Source: Spirochaetae bacterium HGW-Spirochaetae-9
Lineage (GTDB): Bacteria; Spirochaetota; Spirochaetia; Treponematales; Rectinemataceae
DNA: 6,106 nt
Assembly (NCBI GenBank): GCA_002839205.1
Contig: PGXP01000109.1
Coordinates: 1 to 6,106, forward strand
Direction: 5' to 3'
The notes beneath the pieces are model-generated. The model was not told the origin of the DNA. It was given only the letters and a program-made list of their open reading frames with translations, and searched no databases. The translations under genes and the position numbers were made by a program. Positions 1 through 6,106 of the stretch are shown here, piece after piece (position 1 is the stretch's first letter; every line of letters begins with the position of its first letter).

Positions 1-1
1 G

Positions 2-847
2 AAGCAGTTGGAAGTATACCTTCCCGACAACAAGATACCAATATTGAGGGGCTTTACCGCTCCGGGAAGCTTTCTGACCCTGCAGTACGATTCCAATTCG
101 CAGGACTTTTCCCTGGACGGGAAGATCGATCTGAGAACTGGCTATGTCCTGTATTATCTCAGAAGCTTTTTCCTCAAGAGCGGCAGCATCGATTTCTCTG
201 AGAACAGGACAAAATTCAACCCCCTCATCACCGTGGAGGCCGAGTTGAGGGAATCCAATGCCCTCGGAACCGTCAAGATTCTGTTGAGCGCCGAACGATC
301 CCCCCTCAACAACCTCAATCCAAAACTCAGCTCGGTGCCGCTCTACAGCGAAACCGAGCTCATCGCGATGATGTCGGGCGGGGTTCTCGCTGCCGACACG
401 AAAGAAACCTTGGACATTCGCGAGGCAGCCATAGCCTCATCGGAATTTCTGCCTCAGCTCAACATATTCAAGCGCTTCGAACAGGATGTTCAGAAGTCGC
501 TGGGACTCGATATCGTCTTCATACGATCCTCCTTTATCCAGCGATGGCTGCTCGACCTCACCAAGCCTCTGACCGAAGCCAATCCGGAAGACCCGCTTGC
601 CCGTTACCTCAACCAGAGCGAACTCTATGTGGGGAAATATCTTACCGATTCTGCCTTCCTCCACGCAGGGCTCAAGTTCAGAGAAGACCCCCTTGTGAGT
701 TCTTCCCGTTTACGTCTAGACTCCGAGTTCGGCATCGAACTCGACGCGCCCTTCGGACTAATCAATTGGAGCATAACGCCTTCCATGGATGAAGGCTCCC
801 TCGTCACTGGCCAGGAATTGAGCCTGAGCTGGCGATATGTGTACTAG
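2..847 (+). CDS. tamB: TamB-family translocation/assembly protein, C-terminal fragment (5' end outside window)
   Basis: The frame is open to the left edge, so this is the last 281 codons of a larger gene; TamB proteins usually exceed 1000 residues. The TTG at position 8 is not a credible start. TamB (DUF490) is an inner-membrane-anchored, AsmA-like protein that spans the periplasm and is linked to outer-membrane protein assembly and lipid transport. Visible marks are the alternating polar/hydrophobic beta-strand pattern throughout, a segment at nt 341-382 (LYSETELIAMMSGG) resembling the family's conserved 'P-L-S-E-x-E-I-L' block, and near the end ELYVGKYLTD (nt 620-649) resembling the conserved 'VGKYLTP-LYV' motif. 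The C-terminus closes in a strand ending W-R-Y-V-Y. The stop is 18 bases before bamA, consistent with the common tamB-bamA linkage in bacteria lacking a separate TamA. The assignment rests on motif and context, not a database search. Confidence 0.85.
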   Translation, partial: KQLEVYLPDNKIPILRGFTAPGSFLTLQYDSNSQDFSLDGKIDLRTGYVLYYLRSFFLKSGSIDFSENRTKFNPLITVEAELRESNALGTVKILLSAERSPLNNLNPKLSSVPLYSETELIAMMSGGVLAADTKETLDIREAAIASSEFLPQLNIFKRFEQDVQKSLGLDIVFIRSSFIQRWLLDLTKPLTEANPEDPLARYLNQSELYVGKYLTDSAFLHAGLKFREDPLVSSSRLRLDSEFGIELDAPFGLINWSITPSMDEGSLVTGQELSLSWRYVY

Positions 848-865
848 AATGCCTGGGGAATAAAA

Positions 866-3376
866 ATGAGAAGAACATTATTGGCTTTTTTACTGATCGC
901 GGCTTTCGGTTTCGCTGGCGCTCAGGAGACTGTTGACGAGTGGTTCTGGGACAAGCCAATCGCCTCCATACAGTGGGAGGGGATAAAAAAGGCCAACCGG
1001 AATGAACTGGACGCCTTGCTCAGGAATTATATTGGCCAGAACTTTACCGAAAATATATGGCTTGAGATGCAGTCGAAACTGTATGAACTGGACTGGTTCG
1101 AGTCGATAGAGCCACAGGCTCTTCCCAATAAGGATTCACGCGATCAGCTGATTCTCCGCTTCGTTGTTACGGAAAAGCCATCAGTGCTCTCCGTGCGCGT
1201 GAGCGGCAACTCAGGGCTTCGAACTTCGGACATTCTCGCGGCAATCGGCGTGAAAGCCAGCGATATCTACAATGCGACAAAGGCAACCCTGGATGTTGTT
1301 GCCATTCAGAAGCTTTACAACGAAAAGGGCTATCCCGATGCCCTTGTTTCGCATGAAGCGATTCCTTCCGAAGACCCCTCGTTGGTGGTTGTCACGTTCA
1401 GTATCAAGGAAGGCGCCCAGGTCGCCCTTCGCACCATTAAATTCACCGGCAACACCTTGATGTCCGCCAAGACGCTCAAGGGTCAGATGACACTCAAGGA
1501 AGCCGCCCTCTTTCAGCCTGGCGCTTTCCAGGAAGCAAAACTCGAAGAGAGCAAAAAAGCCATCATCGATTATTATCAATCCAAGGGCTATGTCGACGCC
1601 AAGATCATCGATGTGTTCATGGAATACGAGAAGGATCCGGCTACAAGCAAGAATTGGCTCGTGCTCACGCTCGCATTATCCGAAGGGCGGCAGTGGAAAT
1701 ATGGCGGGACGACCTTTGAGGGCAATCAGGTTTTTTCGGGCGAAAAGCTGGAGGGTCTCATAAGCCTGAAGCAAGGGTCGGTGCTCAATTACAAGAAACT
1801 CCAGCAGGACAAACAAAGGATCGACGATCTCTATTATGAGTCGGGTTATATCTACAACCAGATAAGCCTCAAGGAAACCCGGGATGAAAATACGGGGTCA
1901 ATGCTCTTTACCATAGCAGTGACCGAGCTCGATCGAGCCCATATCGAGAGCCTGAGCTTCAAAGGCAACGAGAAGACGAAGGAATACGTGCTGGCACGCG
2001 AGGTCCCTCTCGAGGAGGGCGATATCTTCTCGAAAGCGAAGATAATCGATGGACTGCGGAACCTGTACAATCTTCAGTATTTCTCTGTCGTCGAACCTGA
2101 GATTCACCAGGGCAGTGCGGCCAACCTTATGGACCTGGTCATCAATGTCGAAGAAATGAGTACGGCCGACATCAATTTCGGCGTTACCCTCAGCGGCCTT
2201 GGGCAAGCGGGAACTTTCCCCCTCTCGGGCTTTGTAAAATGGAATGACAGAAACCTGGGCGGACGGGGACAAAACCTGCAGGCCAATGTAACCCTTTCGC
2301 CAACCGAGCAGTCGGTGGAGTCCTCTTTCAGCGAAAACTGGCTTTTCAACAAGAGAATTTCCCGAGGCTTCAGCCTCAAGCTTGCCCATGGCTATGATAC
2401 GACGGGACAGGATATCCTCGCGCCACTTTTCAGCCAGGAAGATATACCCGATCCCTTTGTTGCCCTGGGGGATGGCAGCAATGAGTGGGGAGGATCCCTC
2501 TCGTCAGTGCCTGAGCAGTACCTTATGCCCTATGAGAACTGGGACTTCAGCCTCGGATTCAACCTCGGGTACACTCTCAAGACGCGCATTGGCGACCTTG
2601 GCGCTTCGGGTGGCCTCACCTCAGGGTTGGGGATGATCGTCTACGATGAGGACAAATACCGGCCATACGAGGCGGAGTTCCGCGACACCAACCGTGAATG
2701 GATGTTGACGAACAGAATCTACGGGCGGGCTTACCTGAACGCTTTGGATTATTGGTATAACCCCGCCAGCGGGTACTATGTCAGCCAGCGCTTCACCGCA
2801 ACCGGATTCCTCGATGTTGAACGCCAGCACTATATCAAATCGGAGAGCCGCTTTGATGCGTATGCGACCCTCTTCACCATTCCCCTGAGCGATACATGGA
2901 AGTTCAAGTGGGTTCTCATGGGACACACGGGACTGCAGGCACTCATAGCCGAACCCTGGACGCCCTTCAGAGTCACAAAGGACTGGGTAAGCCTCGATGG
3001 CACCTTCAATGTGCGGGGATGGAAGAACCTCTATGGCTCCAAGGGAACGCTAGTGTGGGAAAACTCGATCGAACTCAGGATGCCCATCGTCGACCAGATG
3101 CTGTGGATGGACCTCTTTGTCGACGCGGGAGCGATGAAGACAGGCAACGGTTTTGTGGATATGACAAAGGACACCCCTGCCGCGACGGGCTCATCTGCCC
3201 TTTCGAGCGAAAACTTCGCTTTCAGTGCTGGTCTCGGTTTCAGGTTTACCATTCCCCAGTTCCCCTTCCGGTTCTATTTTGCCAAGCGGTTCACCTTGGA
3301 TGAATCGGGCGTCACATGGAAGTCGACAGGCCTGAATTTTGATTTTGTGCTGAGTATTACCCAGCCGCTCTACTGA
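866..3376 (+). CDS. bamA: Outer membrane protein assembly factor BamA (Omp85 family), complete
   Basis: This 836-residue protein is the core of the BAM complex, which folds and inserts beta-barrel proteins into the outer membrane. Residues 1-19 are a signal peptide (MRRT, hydrophobic stretch, A-G-A before Q20). Five POTRA domains follow at roughly 30-104, 106-183, 186-273, 276-355 and 357-429; the G-N/G-x-N turn that opens a POTRA is visible at G114-N115, G195-N196, G286-N287 and G367-N368. The barrel occupies about 432-836. It carries the Omp85 loop-6 hallmark V-R-G-W at 716-719 (usually VRGF/Y) and F-V-D-A-G at 751-755. The final strand ends in Q-P-L-Y, so the terminal residue is aromatic but Tyr, not Phe. 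The start is supported by GGGGA at 855-859, six bases before the ATG. The length is close to that of T. pallidum Tp92 (TP0326) as I recall it. It lies between tamB and skp, probably in one operon. Confidence 0.96.
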   Translation: MRRTLLAFLLIAAFGFAGAQETVDEWFWDKPIASIQWEGIKKANRNELDALLRNYIGQNFTENIWLEMQSKLYELDWFESIEPQALPNKDSRDQLILRFVVTEKPSVLSVRVSGNSGLRTSDILAAIGVKASDIYNATKATLDVVAIQKLYNEKGYPDALVSHEAIPSEDPSLVVVTFSIKEGAQVALRTIKFTGNTLMSAKTLKGQMTLKEAALFQPGAFQEAKLEESKKAIIDYYQSKGYVDAKIIDVFMEYEKDPATSKNWLVLTLALSEGRQWKYGGTTFEGNQVFSGEKLEGLISLKQGSVLNYKKLQQDKQRIDDLYYESGYIYNQISLKETRDENTGSMLFTIAVTELDRAHIESLSFKGNEKTKEYVLAREVPLEEGDIFSKAKIIDGLRNLYNLQYFSVVEPEIHQGSAANLMDLVINVEEMSTADINFGVTLSGLGQAGTFPLSGFVKWNDRNLGGRGQNLQANVTLSPTEQSVESSFSENWLFNKRISRGFSLKLAHGYDTTGQDILAPLFSQEDIPDPFVALGDGSNEWGGSLSSVPEQYLMPYENWDFSLGFNLGYTLKTRIGDLGASGGLTSGLGMIVYDEDKYRPYEAEFRDTNREWMLTNRIYGRAYLNALDYWYNPASGYYVSQRFTATGFLDVERQHYIKSESRFDAYATLFTIPLSDTWKFKWVLMGHTGLQALIAEPWTPFRVTKDWVSLDGTFNVRGWKNLYGSKGTLVWENSIELRMPIVDQMLWMDLFVDAGAMKTGNGFVDMTKDTPAATGSSALSSENFAFSAGLGFRFTIPQFPFRFYFAKRFTLDESGVTWKSTGLNFDFVLSITQPLY

Positions 3377-3401
3377 GAAGCAGGCGATCAGGAGACGTAC
3401 G

Positions 3402-3947
3402 ATGAACAAGAATACGAAGGTTTTTTTGGTGAGCGTTCTATTTTTGCTTCTCGCCCTTTATCCTGCCGTTTCCCAGCAGATAACCAGGGTAGCCGTTCTC
3501 GATATGGCCCGTGTTTTGGCGGCTTTTCCCAAGGACATGGCCGCCCTCAAGAGCTTTGAGACGCGAAAGGCCGAGGTCCAGGCCGATGTGGATAAGGAAG
3601 CTGCAGCCATAAAGGGTCTGCAGGCCGCGAAGGCTTCGGCCGAGGCCGAGGGCCTAACCGAGGAAGCGCAGGCACTTTTGGCGGAAATAGCCTCACGGAC
3701 AGCCGCTCTGAAGGAATACCTGTCGGCCAGGCAGAATGAACTCGATCTCCTTGCCAAGGCACTGAGTTCGGGGGCTTCCTTCGTCCAGAAACTGAGTGCG
3801 ACGATTGCCCAAGTAGCCGAGGCGGAAGGCTACTCTCTCGTCCTCAACCTCAAGCCCCAGGACCAGAACGCGAACATTGTCCTGTGGAACAGCTCTTCTA
3901 TAGATATAACCGATAAGGTGATACAGGCAATCTCGGTACGAAACTGA
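3402..3947 (+). CDS. skp: OmpH/Skp-family periplasmic chaperone
   Basis: This 181-residue protein has a signal peptide at about 1-25 (MNKNTK, a long hydrophobic run from V7, then A-V-S-Q). The mature part opens with I-T-R-V-A-V-L-D-M, the typical first strand of the OmpH/Skp fold ('I-A-V-V-D-x-x-x-V'). Residues about 43-140 are rich in Ala, Glu, Lys and Gln and predict the long helical coiled-coil arms of the trimeric chaperone. The C-terminus (G143-Y144-S-L-V-L, then the I168-D-I-T-D-K-V-I block) is the closing beta-strand/helix typical of the family. Skp binds unfolded outer-membrane proteins in the periplasm and delivers them to BamA, which fits its position 25 bases after bamA. AGGAG at 3390-3394 lies seven bases before the ATG and fixes the start. 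The family call is firm from these signatures; that its clients are outer-membrane proteins is inferred from the family and its neighbours. Confidence 0.9.
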   Translation: MNKNTKVFLVSVLFLLLALYPAVSQQITRVAVLDMARVLAAFPKDMAALKSFETRKAEVQADVDKEAAAIKGLQAAKASAEAEGLTEEAQALLAEIASRTAALKEYLSARQNELDLLAKALSSGASFVQKLSATIAQVAEAEGYSLVLNLKPQDQNANIVLWNSSSIDITDKVIQAISVRN

Positions 3948-3951
3948 GAGG

Positions 3952-4464
3952 TCAGTCATCCAGGCCGTTCGTGCCTTCCTGGAAGCCCGCAATAGACTCG
4001 AGCTCTTTGGTGAGGCTGGAGAAGCGTCCTTGATTTTCGGCCGAAAGGTCGCTCAATTCCTTGTGGACCTCATAGAGAAAACCCGCGCTCAGGCTAGCTC
4101 TGGCCAGGATTTTTTCTTTGGTCTCCGGTTGTGGGCTTGCTTCCTCCGAAAAATCGAGCATCTTCATCATGCCCATGGTTCTGAAGAGGCTTTTGCATTC
4201 TGTGGTGGACTTATGCACGACGGGACGGTTGATTCCCAGACTTCGCGCCGTCTTGACCAGAAAAACGATGAGGCCAAGGAAGGTGGAGTCCATATAGAGG
4301 CATGAAGCAAAGTCGAAATGTATCGCCCTGAGGGCTGAGTCAGGCCCCAGTTCTTCCATGATTCTTGCCTTGAGCCCAGGACAAAGAAATGCCGTGATAT
4401 GGCCTTCAGGGATGATGATGAGGTTAGTCCCAAGGCAGCCAATGCTTATCTGTTCTTCCGTCAT
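3952..4464 (-). CDS. STAS-domain protein, anti-sigma-factor-antagonist type, with C-terminal helical extension
   Basis: This 170-residue cytoplasmic protein has no signal peptide or clear membrane segment. Residues about 5-105 form a STAS domain: a beta-strand at L15-I18, then H49-F-D-F strand, then the loop L56-Y-M-D-S-T-F-L-G-L. That loop matches the SpoIIAA/RsbV site D-S-[S/T]-G, so S60 is the likely phosphoacceptor, but the usual Gly is Phe62. Residues about 105-118 look like a linker, and 118-160 are a predicted amphipathic helix (L-Y-E-V-H-K-E-L-S-D-L, then E-N-Q-G-R-F) not found in minimal RsbV proteins. Family members switch partners with an anti-sigma kinase or bind a PP2C phosphatase; no such partner is visible here. 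The codon before the ATG pair is TAG in frame, so the start is unambiguous; GAAAGAG (4473-4479) could be its ribosome site. It runs opposite to its neighbours and meets skp tail to tail, so it is not part of the operon. Confidence 0.87.
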   Translation of the reverse strand: MTEEQISIGCLGTNLIIIPEGHITAFLCPGLKARIMEELGPDSALRAIHFDFASCLYMDSTFLGLIVFLVKTARSLGINRPVVHKSTTECKSLFRTMGMMKMLDFSEEASPQPETKEKILARASLSAGFLYEVHKELSDLSAENQGRFSSLTKELESIAGFQEGTNGLDD

Positions 4465-4482
4465 TTTCTATGCTCTTTCGCC

Positions 4483-4511
4483 TTGTACACTACCTTTACG
4501 CCACGTATAAT
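4483..4511 (+). promoter_or_regulatory. Predicted sigma70-type promoter of mutS
   Basis: TTGTAC at 4483-4488 and a perfect TATAAT at 4506-4511 are separated by exactly 17 bases, the optimal spacing for a housekeeping sigma factor. The first element matches TTGACA at four of six positions. Transcription would be expected to begin about seven bases after the -10 box, near 4518-4520, which is the A of the mutS ATG or one or two bases before it. The site lies in the 55-base gap between the divergent STAS and mutS genes, so mutS appears to be transcribed separately from the tamB-bamA-skp operon. This is a sequence-pattern prediction only. Confidence 0.6.
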
Positions 4512-4519
4512 TCAAGCCT

Positions 4520-6106
4520 ATGCCCGAACGCATCGCCATGCTCGACCAATACCGCCGCGTTAAAGCCCGATATCGCGATGCGATTCTCTTCTTTCGTCTC
4601 GGCGACTTTTACGAGATGTTCTTCGATGATGCCATCGTGGCCAGCTCTCTCCTCAATCTGACGCTGACGAAGCGGCAGGGGCAGCCGATGTGCGGCATCC
4701 CTTATCATGCCTTCAAGCCCTACATCGCGCGACTGCTCAAGGCAGGCAAGAAGGTGGCCATCTGCGAGCAGCTCACCGGACCAAATTCGAAAGGAATCAT
4801 CAAGCGCGATGTCGTGGAAGTTGTCACGCCCGGCACCACTATCGAGGAAGATTTTATCGACCATGAGGCCAACAATTATCTGGCGAGCATCTGCAGCCTG
4901 CAGGGTAGCCTTTGCATCGCCTGCCTCGATGTTTCCACAGGCGAATTCAGGGCATACTCCACGCCTGATAAAAGGCCCTCGGGCATAGAATTCCTTCGCT
5001 CGGAACTGTACCGACTCTCCCCAAGGGAGTTGATCATCCAACAGTCCCTCTATGAAGGCCAGGAAGTGACCTCGATCATCCATGAACTTGAGAATACCCT
5101 CATCGAAAAGCGGCCCGATTGGAGCTTCGACAGGGAAAAAGCATGCGAGAACCTGAAGGCGCGCTTCAAGGTGGCCTCGCTCAAGGGATTCGGCTTTGCT
5201 GATGAGGCGCCCGAACTGGCCGCTGCCGGCATTCTTCTGGAGTATCTCGATGAAAACGCCAAGGCAAGCAGCCCACATATTCAAGCTCTCCTTCCCTATG
5301 ATATGTCCGATTTCCTGTCTTTGGACGAGGCGACACGACGAAACCTCGAACTCGTGAAAAACCTCTCCGATTCGGGCAGGCGTGACACCCTCCTCTCCGT
5401 TCTGGACAGAACGAAGACGGCAGGAGGGTCCCGCCTTCTCCGACAGTGGTTACTCCAGCCTCTCAGGAGCAAGGAGGCGATCGATACACGTCTCGATGCC
5501 GTGGAGTACCTTTACAGAGACCAACTCTTGCTCAACGACCTCCGCAGGCGTCTTGGTGCCGTCCTCGACTCTGAACGCCTTGTCGCCCGCCTCGCCATGG
5601 ATAAGGCCCATGCAAAAGACCTTCTCGCCCTGAGCGATTCCATGCGCTCCTCTCTCGCCATAGTCTCACTCCTTCATACGGACAGGGCACCGCCTCTTTT
5701 CAGGTCAGGTCTGGATAAGGCTGTGGAAGAAGACTGCGCCCGCGCGGCCTCGATCGTTGCCGGCGCTATAATGGATGAGCCTTCCGTCCTCCTCACCGAG
5801 GGCAACCTTATGGCGGCAGGCTACAATGCCGATCTGGATCGCCTTCGTAGTGTCAAACAGAATTCAACAAAAATTCTCGAAGAATATCTCGAGGAGGAAA
5901 AGAGGAACTCGGGCATTCCAACGCTGAGGATCCGCTACAACAGGATAATCGGCTACTACCTTGAAGTATCCAAAGGCAAGCTCGATGCCGTACCTACCCA
6001 TTTCATTCGCCGGCAGTCCCTCGTCGCACCAGGCTTTGGCCTGCCGGCAGGCTTCACAGAGTACCCAGTCGCCAATCGGGTTGATCAGCCCGGTTTCTTC
6101 GGCAAC
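4520..6106 (+). CDS. mutS: DNA mismatch repair protein MutS, N-terminal part; genuine only to about 6025, chimeric tail after
   Basis: MutS recognises mispaired and looped-out bases in DNA and starts mismatch repair. The frame runs open from ATG 4520 to the window edge (529 codons), and an in-frame TAA at 4508-4510 excludes a longer start. Domain I is intact: G-D-F-Y-E-M-F at 28-34 holds the mismatch-contacting F30-x-E32, followed by M-C-G-I-P-Y-H-A (57-64), V-A-I-C-E-Q (79-84) and V-T-P-G-T (102-106). The connector domain follows. The lever/core starts around [12 protein letters not shown] (267-278), and the clamp region has [13 protein letters not shown] (473-485) and R-R-Q-S-L-V (497-502). 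Family members then continue with a G-G-E-R-F/N-A-E-R-Y-like segment, the rest of the clamp and the Walker ATPase, about 350 more residues. Codons 503-529 instead match nothing in MutS and are the complement of an EAL-domain fragment. No Shine-Dalgarno sequence precedes the ATG. These signatures place it in MutS1, not MutS2. Confidence 0.93.
   Translation, partial: MPERIAMLDQYRRVKARYRDAILFFRLGDFYEMFFDDAIVASSLLNLTLTKRQGQPMCGIPYHAFKPYIARLLKAGKKVAICEQLTGPNSKGIIKRDVVEVVTPGTTIEEDFIDHEANNYLASICSLQGSLCIACLDVSTGEFRAYSTPDKRPSGIEFLRSELYRLSPRELIIQQSLYEGQEVTSIIHELENTLIEKRPDWSFDREKACENLKARFKVASLKGFGFADEAPELAAAGILLEYLDENAKASSPHIQALLPYDMSDFLSLDEATRRNLELVKNLSDSGRRDTLLSVLDRTKTAGGSRLLRQWLLQPLRSKEAIDTRLDAVEYLYRDQLLLNDLRRRLGAVLDSERLVARLAMDKAHAKDLLALSDSMRSSLAIVSLLHTDRAPPLFRSGLDKAVEEDCARAASIVAGAIMDEPSVLLTEGNLMAAGYNADLDRLRSVKQNSTKILEEYLEEEKRNSGIPTLRIRYNRIIGYYLEVSKGKLDAVPTHFIRRQSLVAPGFGLPAGFTEYPVANRVDQPGFFGN
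6011..6025. other. Chimeric junction between mutS and inverted EAL-domain sequence
   Basis: On the plus strand these 15 bases encode the end of the conserved MutS R-Q-S-L-V segment. On the minus strand the same bases encode D-E-G-L-P, the expected continuation of the EAL-domain helix and loop. To the right only the EAL reading makes sense; to the left only MutS does (the minus frame continues A-N-E-M-G-R-Y, unlike the 'V-A-V-N-L-S' strand expected in an EAL domain). The breakpoint therefore lies in or very near this stretch, which may act as shared microhomology. Confidence 0.75.
6011..6106 (-). CDS. EAL-domain (c-di-GMP phosphodiesterase) internal fragment, truncated at both ends
   Basis: Read from the right edge leftward, 32 codons without a stop give [16 protein letters not shown], then [10 protein letters not shown] and D-E-G-L-P. 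This matches the second block of the EAL domain, where 'F-I-P-x-A-E-E-T-G-L-I-x-P-I-G-x-W-V-L' is followed by a helix 'x-A-C-x-Q-A-x-x-W' and a 'G-L-P' loop. EAL domains hydrolyse cyclic di-GMP. The E-A-L signature and the metal-binding residues lie outside this short piece, so activity cannot be judged. The fragment is joined to mutS in opposite orientation, has no start or stop of its own, and may not belong to this genome location. Confidence 0.75.

Noticed and set aside
3421..3427. Run of seven T in the signal-peptide region of skp as a phase-variable tract
   Set aside because: Seven bases is short for slippage-based switching, the frame is intact, and Val-Phe-Leu codons in a signal peptide naturally give T-rich sequence.
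3931..3949. Hairpin TCTCGG / CTGAGA overlapping the skp stop codon, as a terminator
   Set aside because: The stem has only six pairs, including a G-T wobble, and no T-run follows on either strand, so it does not qualify as an intrinsic terminator.
3959..3983. Inverted repeat TCCAGG / CCTGGA at the 3' end of the STAS gene
   Set aside because: Six-base stem with a 13-base loop inside coding sequence and without a T-run; expected by chance.
4465..4519. Strong promoter for the STAS gene on the minus strand
   Set aside because: The best pair, TTGAAT then TAGTGT with 17-base spacing, has a -10 box matching only three of six positions; too weak to list as a feature.
4496..5284. Long open frame on the minus strand opposite mutS
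   Set aside because: It is antisense to the clearly recognisable MutS domains I and II, shows no family motif, and results from codon bias in the real gene.
6039..6052. Perfect palindrome GCCTGCCGGCAGGC as an operator or recombination site
   Set aside because: It falls in the codons for the A-C-R-Q-A helix of the EAL fragment and is explained by codon choice; there is no supporting context for a binding site.
6026..6106. Plus-strand codons 503-529 as a genuine, divergent MutS clamp segment
   Set aside because: The conserved continuation after R-R-Q-S-L-V is missing in every plus frame, while the minus strand gives a strong EAL-domain match over the same bases.

Overview
The window looks like a piece of a spirochaete genome (Spirochaetota, Treponema/Spirochaeta-like), of moderate GC content. 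The argument is gene order. A TamB-like gene, bamA, an OmpH/Skp-like chaperone gene and mutS occur in the order I recall for Treponema pallidum (TP0325-TP0328) and Borrelia burgdorferi (BB0794-BB0797). That comparison is from memory, not from a search. Coding density is very high, and no stretch longer than 60 bases lacks a gene.

Layout. Positions 2-847 (+) hold the C-terminal end of a TamB-family protein whose start lies outside the window. Positions 866-3376 (+) encode a complete BamA with signal peptide, five POTRA domains and a beta-barrel. Positions 3402-3947 (+) encode a complete small periplasmic chaperone of the Skp/OmpH family. The gaps of 18 and 25 bases suggest one operon for outer-membrane biogenesis: Skp escorts unfolded outer-membrane proteins, BamA inserts them, and TamB is an AsmA-like bridge protein between the membranes. 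Positions 3952-4464 (-) encode a single-domain STAS protein (anti-sigma-factor-antagonist type) that converges on skp with only 4 bases between the stop codons. Positions 4520-6025 (+) encode the N-terminal part of the mismatch-repair protein MutS. The 55-base gap between the divergent STAS and mutS genes carries a near-consensus sigma70-type promoter placed so that the mutS transcript should begin almost exactly at its start codon.

The most striking observation is at the right edge. MutS similarity stops abruptly after the conserved R-R-Q-S-L-V segment (codons 497-502, ending at 6025). From 6106 back to about 6011 the minus strand reads as a clean internal fragment of an EAL (c-di-GMP phosphodiesterase) domain. 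The two homologies overlap by about 15 bases. This is a chimeric junction less than 100 bases from the window end, so an assembly or amplification artefact is the leading explanation and a genuine rearrangement the alternative. No mobile element, RNA gene, CRISPR array or clearly new system was found.
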